Shown here: positions 60,226 to 64,000 of the stretch, piece by piece
Numbering within the stretch: the first letter of the stretch is position 1
How the letters are laid out: every line of letters starts with the position of its first letter
Position numbers and translations under genes: made by a program
Origin: Alitta virens
Taxonomy: Eukaryota; Annelida; Polychaeta; Phyllodocida; Nereididae
Length of the DNA stretch: 64,000 bases
Direction: 5' to 3'
Assembly (NCBI GenBank): GCA_932294295.1
Contig: OW028579.1
Location: forward strand, 35,594,362 to 35,658,361
The notes under the pieces: generated by a model
Seen by the model: the letters and a program-made list of their open reading frames with translations, nothing else
Databases searched by the model: none
What the model was told of the DNA's origin: nothing

Positions 60226-62827
60226 CCCCAATAGGTAATTATCTATCTGTTTTTCATGCTTATCTAATATGATGCAATTTTGTAATATGCTAGTTCTTTA
60301 AAAAATAGAAATAATGTTCTGTAGAATTGTGATCATCTCCATGTAACAGCTAGGCTCCTTCAGTTGACAGGTGTGATAGCAGTCATCAAGGCCACAATAC
60401 CCCAGTGGTCATTGGTCAGTCTGACGCAATGACCATTGCTGATTACCCAATGACTAAAGGGGTACTCAGTAGTTTCTAGAACCCCAACTACCTTATATGG
60501 TATGCAGCACTAATTGCCGACCCAGGGGTAATCGCTACCCCTAGACCCCCGGCCTTTAAGACCAGCAAAATGTGCGCCTAGAGTGGCCTTATTAATGGTG
60601 AGTTTCCTTTATATTCGACGCATGATCCTATGGTTAACCGCATGACAAAACCACTGACCCATTGTGAATGCTAGATATTACAAACCCCTACTGGTGTGTA
60701 AATGTGCTCAATAACATTTGCATTGGATAACAACATTTACACTGCATTTGCAATAGGTTAAGTCTTTTGGCAGCGGCAAAGCATTTGAGCAAACGTCTTA
60801 TATCAGAGATGCCAGTCTGTATATTGCCATGGAAACGTATTCTCCAAGACACTTTCATATTTTCACGCATTTTTCATAGCAGTCTAAAGGTCTATTGTTA
60901 GTGAGCTCCAAGGTCTCAGGCAAAGCATGTTTTCAAACATATAAGTGGATCCATAAATATTTAAATAGACATCTGCAAACAACAGGTTTTTGCAACCCTT
61001 GAAATGCTAGCCAGCAAGTGCCCTGACAATTATGTGCAAGTCTAAGAAATGTGATTCTCTTGGTACAGTATAAGAACACTCAGTGTATTCCAGCTGAATA
61101 TATACTCTGCAAACAAATTTCTCAGTTACCTGAATGACTTTGATAACTTGTTAATTCCTTTACATATCAGTAATGGTATTTATCTGAAAGGTACACCTTC
61201 AAATAATTGCATAACAATAAGTCGTTTTAAGTATCAGTACTTTGTGTTTCATTTATTTTTATTTTTATATTTTTTGTTTTTTTCCATTTTTGGTGGTTTT
61301 TTCTTTGTGTTTTTTATTTCTTTATTTATTTATTTTTAAAAACCTATCATACAGTTTCCTCACCGCCAATATCTGCCATTTCTGTGTTCTAAACTATTGC
61401 GATTTAATTGTATTCGCTATGCAAATAAACCTGACACACAAAAAAGAACCGACTTAAATACAACGAAAAGCCACATTTGAAAAAAACGTATACACCAAAA
61501 AGGCACGTTGCACCTTTGAAGTCTTTGGTGCAAGACCTACCCTCTTTACCTTTCCTTTATTTTGCCAATCACTGCCGTCATAATGGTACAGACTGATCGT
61601 TAGAAGTTAATGAATAGGGTTGGATCAATACTATGCCATCATTGTGCCCCAGTAATCATTGCATTGCATGATGGACGTACTTACTGGCTAAAAACCAAAT
61701 TCCTTGATCTCCAGTTGTATTGAGGATATCAATGTATATGCAAGGATGCCAGAACTCAGAACTCAGAATCATTAATTTGATATTACATGTGTCAACTACA
61801 TTTGATCATAACATATATGCAAGAAATAATTATATTCATTGTTTATGTAATATGAGGGGACACCTCCAAGACATGGTGTGTCGCTGCTGAGATGCCCCCC
61901 CCCCCCCCCCGGACTTCAGAGAGACTCCAACAAAAACCTGCTTGTACAATTGTATTATGCTAATATGAGATCGAACTCAGGACCTTCAAAGGAACTGGCA
62001 ATCAATCAATCAATAAATTCTCCTGTTTCACAATCGATTTTTTGGGGAGAGACAGACTGCAGAACACTAGGATATTCTCCAAGTATATAAGTACACCATG
62101 AAAAAAATCTTAACAGCTACTGATATAGCCGTCAAGAAGCCATGACTTATCTTTGTAAGAAAAGCTGAATAAAAAAGGGAATAAAAAAGACTGGATGTAT
62201 GCACATTGCAGTAGATTCCTTGGAAGATTATCTTAGAATCCTGGGGAGCTGGTTATGATGATAAAGTGATTAGATCAAATTTAAGTCTGTGCATGACATT
62301 GCTATGAAGGCATTTGAGTACTTATCATATCTGGCGCCATTAGAAAAACATGCCTTCCTACAGGGAGAGACTAATATATTGTGAACGGAGCAAGATTGCT
62401 CAGGCTAACTATGCGAATCTGTCAAGATTTTATCAGAAGCCTCCACACCTCCCCTGGCAGATGCTGTGCAGAATTTCTAGGCTTCTGTGCATACTGCAGA
62501 GAAAGGCATTTGTCTGTGAGGTCATATACAAACTTTTCTGACGGAAAAAAATGACAGTTTTCCCTATTTTAATGCTGTTTTACAAAGCTGAAATATTTCT
62601 TGAATATCTTTTAAAATTTTAATTTCATGCCTTGTCACGATTTGGACAGGAGTATTTAATTTGATAGATAAATAAAGTGATAACAGTTTGTTCACTCTGA
62701 GTTCAAGTTATACTTACATACATGCATGACTGACATTTGAACTACAAGCACTGAAGCTAGGATGTAGAATGTATTCATAGTATGATCCAAGCTTGGAAAT
62801 ACAGCACTTTCCAAAAATATAAGACAA

Positions 62828-63004
62828 CCGCCCGAGCATGGACACAGCATGGAGTTACAAATCGAAAGGTTGTGGATTCGAGCCCCGCCATGGCATGGAG
62901 GAACTGAGCAGATCCTCTGATAATTCTGTGTACATAACGGGCTATATACTCCCCAGGGAGGTGAGAAAGGCTCATGCTTGAACAGGCCTGCCAAGTGTAT
63001 AATT
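62828..63004 (+). mobile_element. SINE family C, internally shorter variant
   Basis: Box-A-like GAGCATGGACACAGCATGG, box B GGATTCGAGCCCC, then CATGGCATGGAGGAAC and a 3' part GAAAGGCTCATGCTTGAAC. It lacks the ATGATGGCACTGG section of 52605-52860. Confidence 0.8.
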
Positions 63005-63605
63005 GCACAGTAGTATGTGTGTCACGTAAAAGAAGACTCTTAGCCAGTAACATTTACATTTAGAACACAGAGGTAAGAATTGGTCGGCGAAAAAAACAAT
63101 CAAGAAAAACACCATTGAAATATCTACTTTTAAACACCAATATACCCAAATATTCCACAACAGAATAGATTAAACCCAGGGTAGTAATTTTCAATATAAC
63201 CACTGCTTATCTGTTCAACATAGGGACCAATGTATTTATTGGAAGGCAAGGGGTAATGCGATGCTCTAAATGGTTAGCAATACATCAATAGATCTGTCTG
63301 TGGGGCTATTGTCCTTGCTGAAATTGCTTTGCGATCCTGCTATTAATTTGTTCGAGCGTTTCATTGGTAAATTCAGCATGACAGAAACATGGCATCTTAC
63401 TGTGGCCATGGCGATGCTATCACACACGGTTGGAAACCCTATAGAGAAAAAAGAGAAGGTGAAATTGCACTGAAATACACTGGATTCGAATACAAGCCTG
63501 GGTGGTTGTATTTCACAGGAGATTTATGCCTAAGCGTCATTGCCATATCAGTGTAAAATTGACAAGTTTGTAACAATATAATATTGGGCTACATACAAAT
63601 ATCTT

Positions 63606-63956
63606 AATAGAGTCTTTTCACTGAAGAGCCCTGAGTTCAGCAAGACATAAGTCCTTCCTCTCCTCTTATTACTCATTTTGCTTTTCAGACATAGAAGATA
63701 ATCACTGACTTATTCAATAAATATAACTTTCTCAGAAAAATAACAAAAATCAACTGAATGATAAGGTGTCAAATATAGATTAAAATGCACTAAAAATACT
63801 GCTGCTAGGATGCATTTCGCTTCAGCCAATCACAGCCAAGGGCGGGAACTTTTTCAGCCAATAGCGGAACTTTTTCAGCCAATAGAATTGCAGTATTCTT
63901 TCATAGCCACCTGGTGGAAATATAGAGAACCTTCCGTGAAAATCCACTATTGGAAA
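63606..63956 (+). repeat. Dispersed CCAAT/GC-box repeat, copy 2
   Basis: Same sequence as 16528-16855 with few differences, plus a 21-bp internal duplication around GGAACTTTTTCAGCCAATAG. It therefore has three CCAAT boxes instead of two. Confidence 0.85.
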
Positions 63957-64000
63957 TCAACATCGTATTAGCACTGTGAAATTTGATGTAATTACTAATA

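Larger units (their letters stand above)
51791..64000. other. Noncoding repeat-rich sequence
   Basis: No protein-coding exon is supported. It contains SINE copies, a long (GGAA)n tract, inverted repeats, poly-C runs and the second copy of the CCAAT repeat. From 53,100 to 53,900 and from 61,000 to 62,800 I see nothing else apart from poly-C at 61893-61910. Confidence 0.6.

Overview
This is a stretch of an animal nuclear genome, not a microbial one. It is AT-rich and intron-rich, with few coding bases, many simple-sequence arrays, several tRNA-derived SINE families and fragments of DNA transposons. The only host gene I can support has a vertebrate-like exon structure, but the repeats do not match any vertebrate family I know. 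An invertebrate, perhaps a mollusc or other lophotrochozoan, is my best guess; I cannot name the species.

Host gene: five small exons on the minus strand (32404-32481, 26521-26580, 16895-17099, 14805-14989, 4342-4471) join in a compatible phase chain (0,0,1,0,1). They encode about 219 residues of anosmin-1 (ANOS1/KAL1): the end of the N-terminal Cys-rich box, a complete WAP four-disulfide domain and the first fibronectin type III domain. The gene covers at least 28 kb. Its signal-peptide exon(s) (above 32.5 kb, or off the window) and the later FnIII exons (left of position 1) were not found.

Mobile element: 47064-51790 is an apparently complete autonomous PIF/Harbinger transposon. It has 47-bp identical terminal inverted repeats, an intact 464-residue DDE transposase on the plus strand and a convergent, two-exon, 544-residue MADF/Myb-like DNA-binding protein with a poly-Q tail on the minus strand. 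Dense CGG-containing motifs fill both subterminal regions.

The rest is noncoding repeat landscape. It holds at least three SINE families (about a dozen copies), a 600-bp TTAA-flanked piggyBac-like MITE, a short-TIR MITE family (termini CAGATAGCATTCCAAATC), a related 34-bp minisatellite with a 432-bp higher-order period (about 9966-11346), a 201-bp foldback element, a pair of 330-350-bp dispersed repeats carrying CCAAT and GC-box sequences, LINE-like 3' tails and long (TCTA)n, (CCAA)n, (GGAA)n, (GGA)n and (GTA)n tracts. Many long open frames in these tracts are artefacts of repeat periods. I saw no rRNA, CRISPR array or intact standalone tRNA gene, and no clearly new biological system. The Harbinger element and the layered repeats are the most interesting parts.
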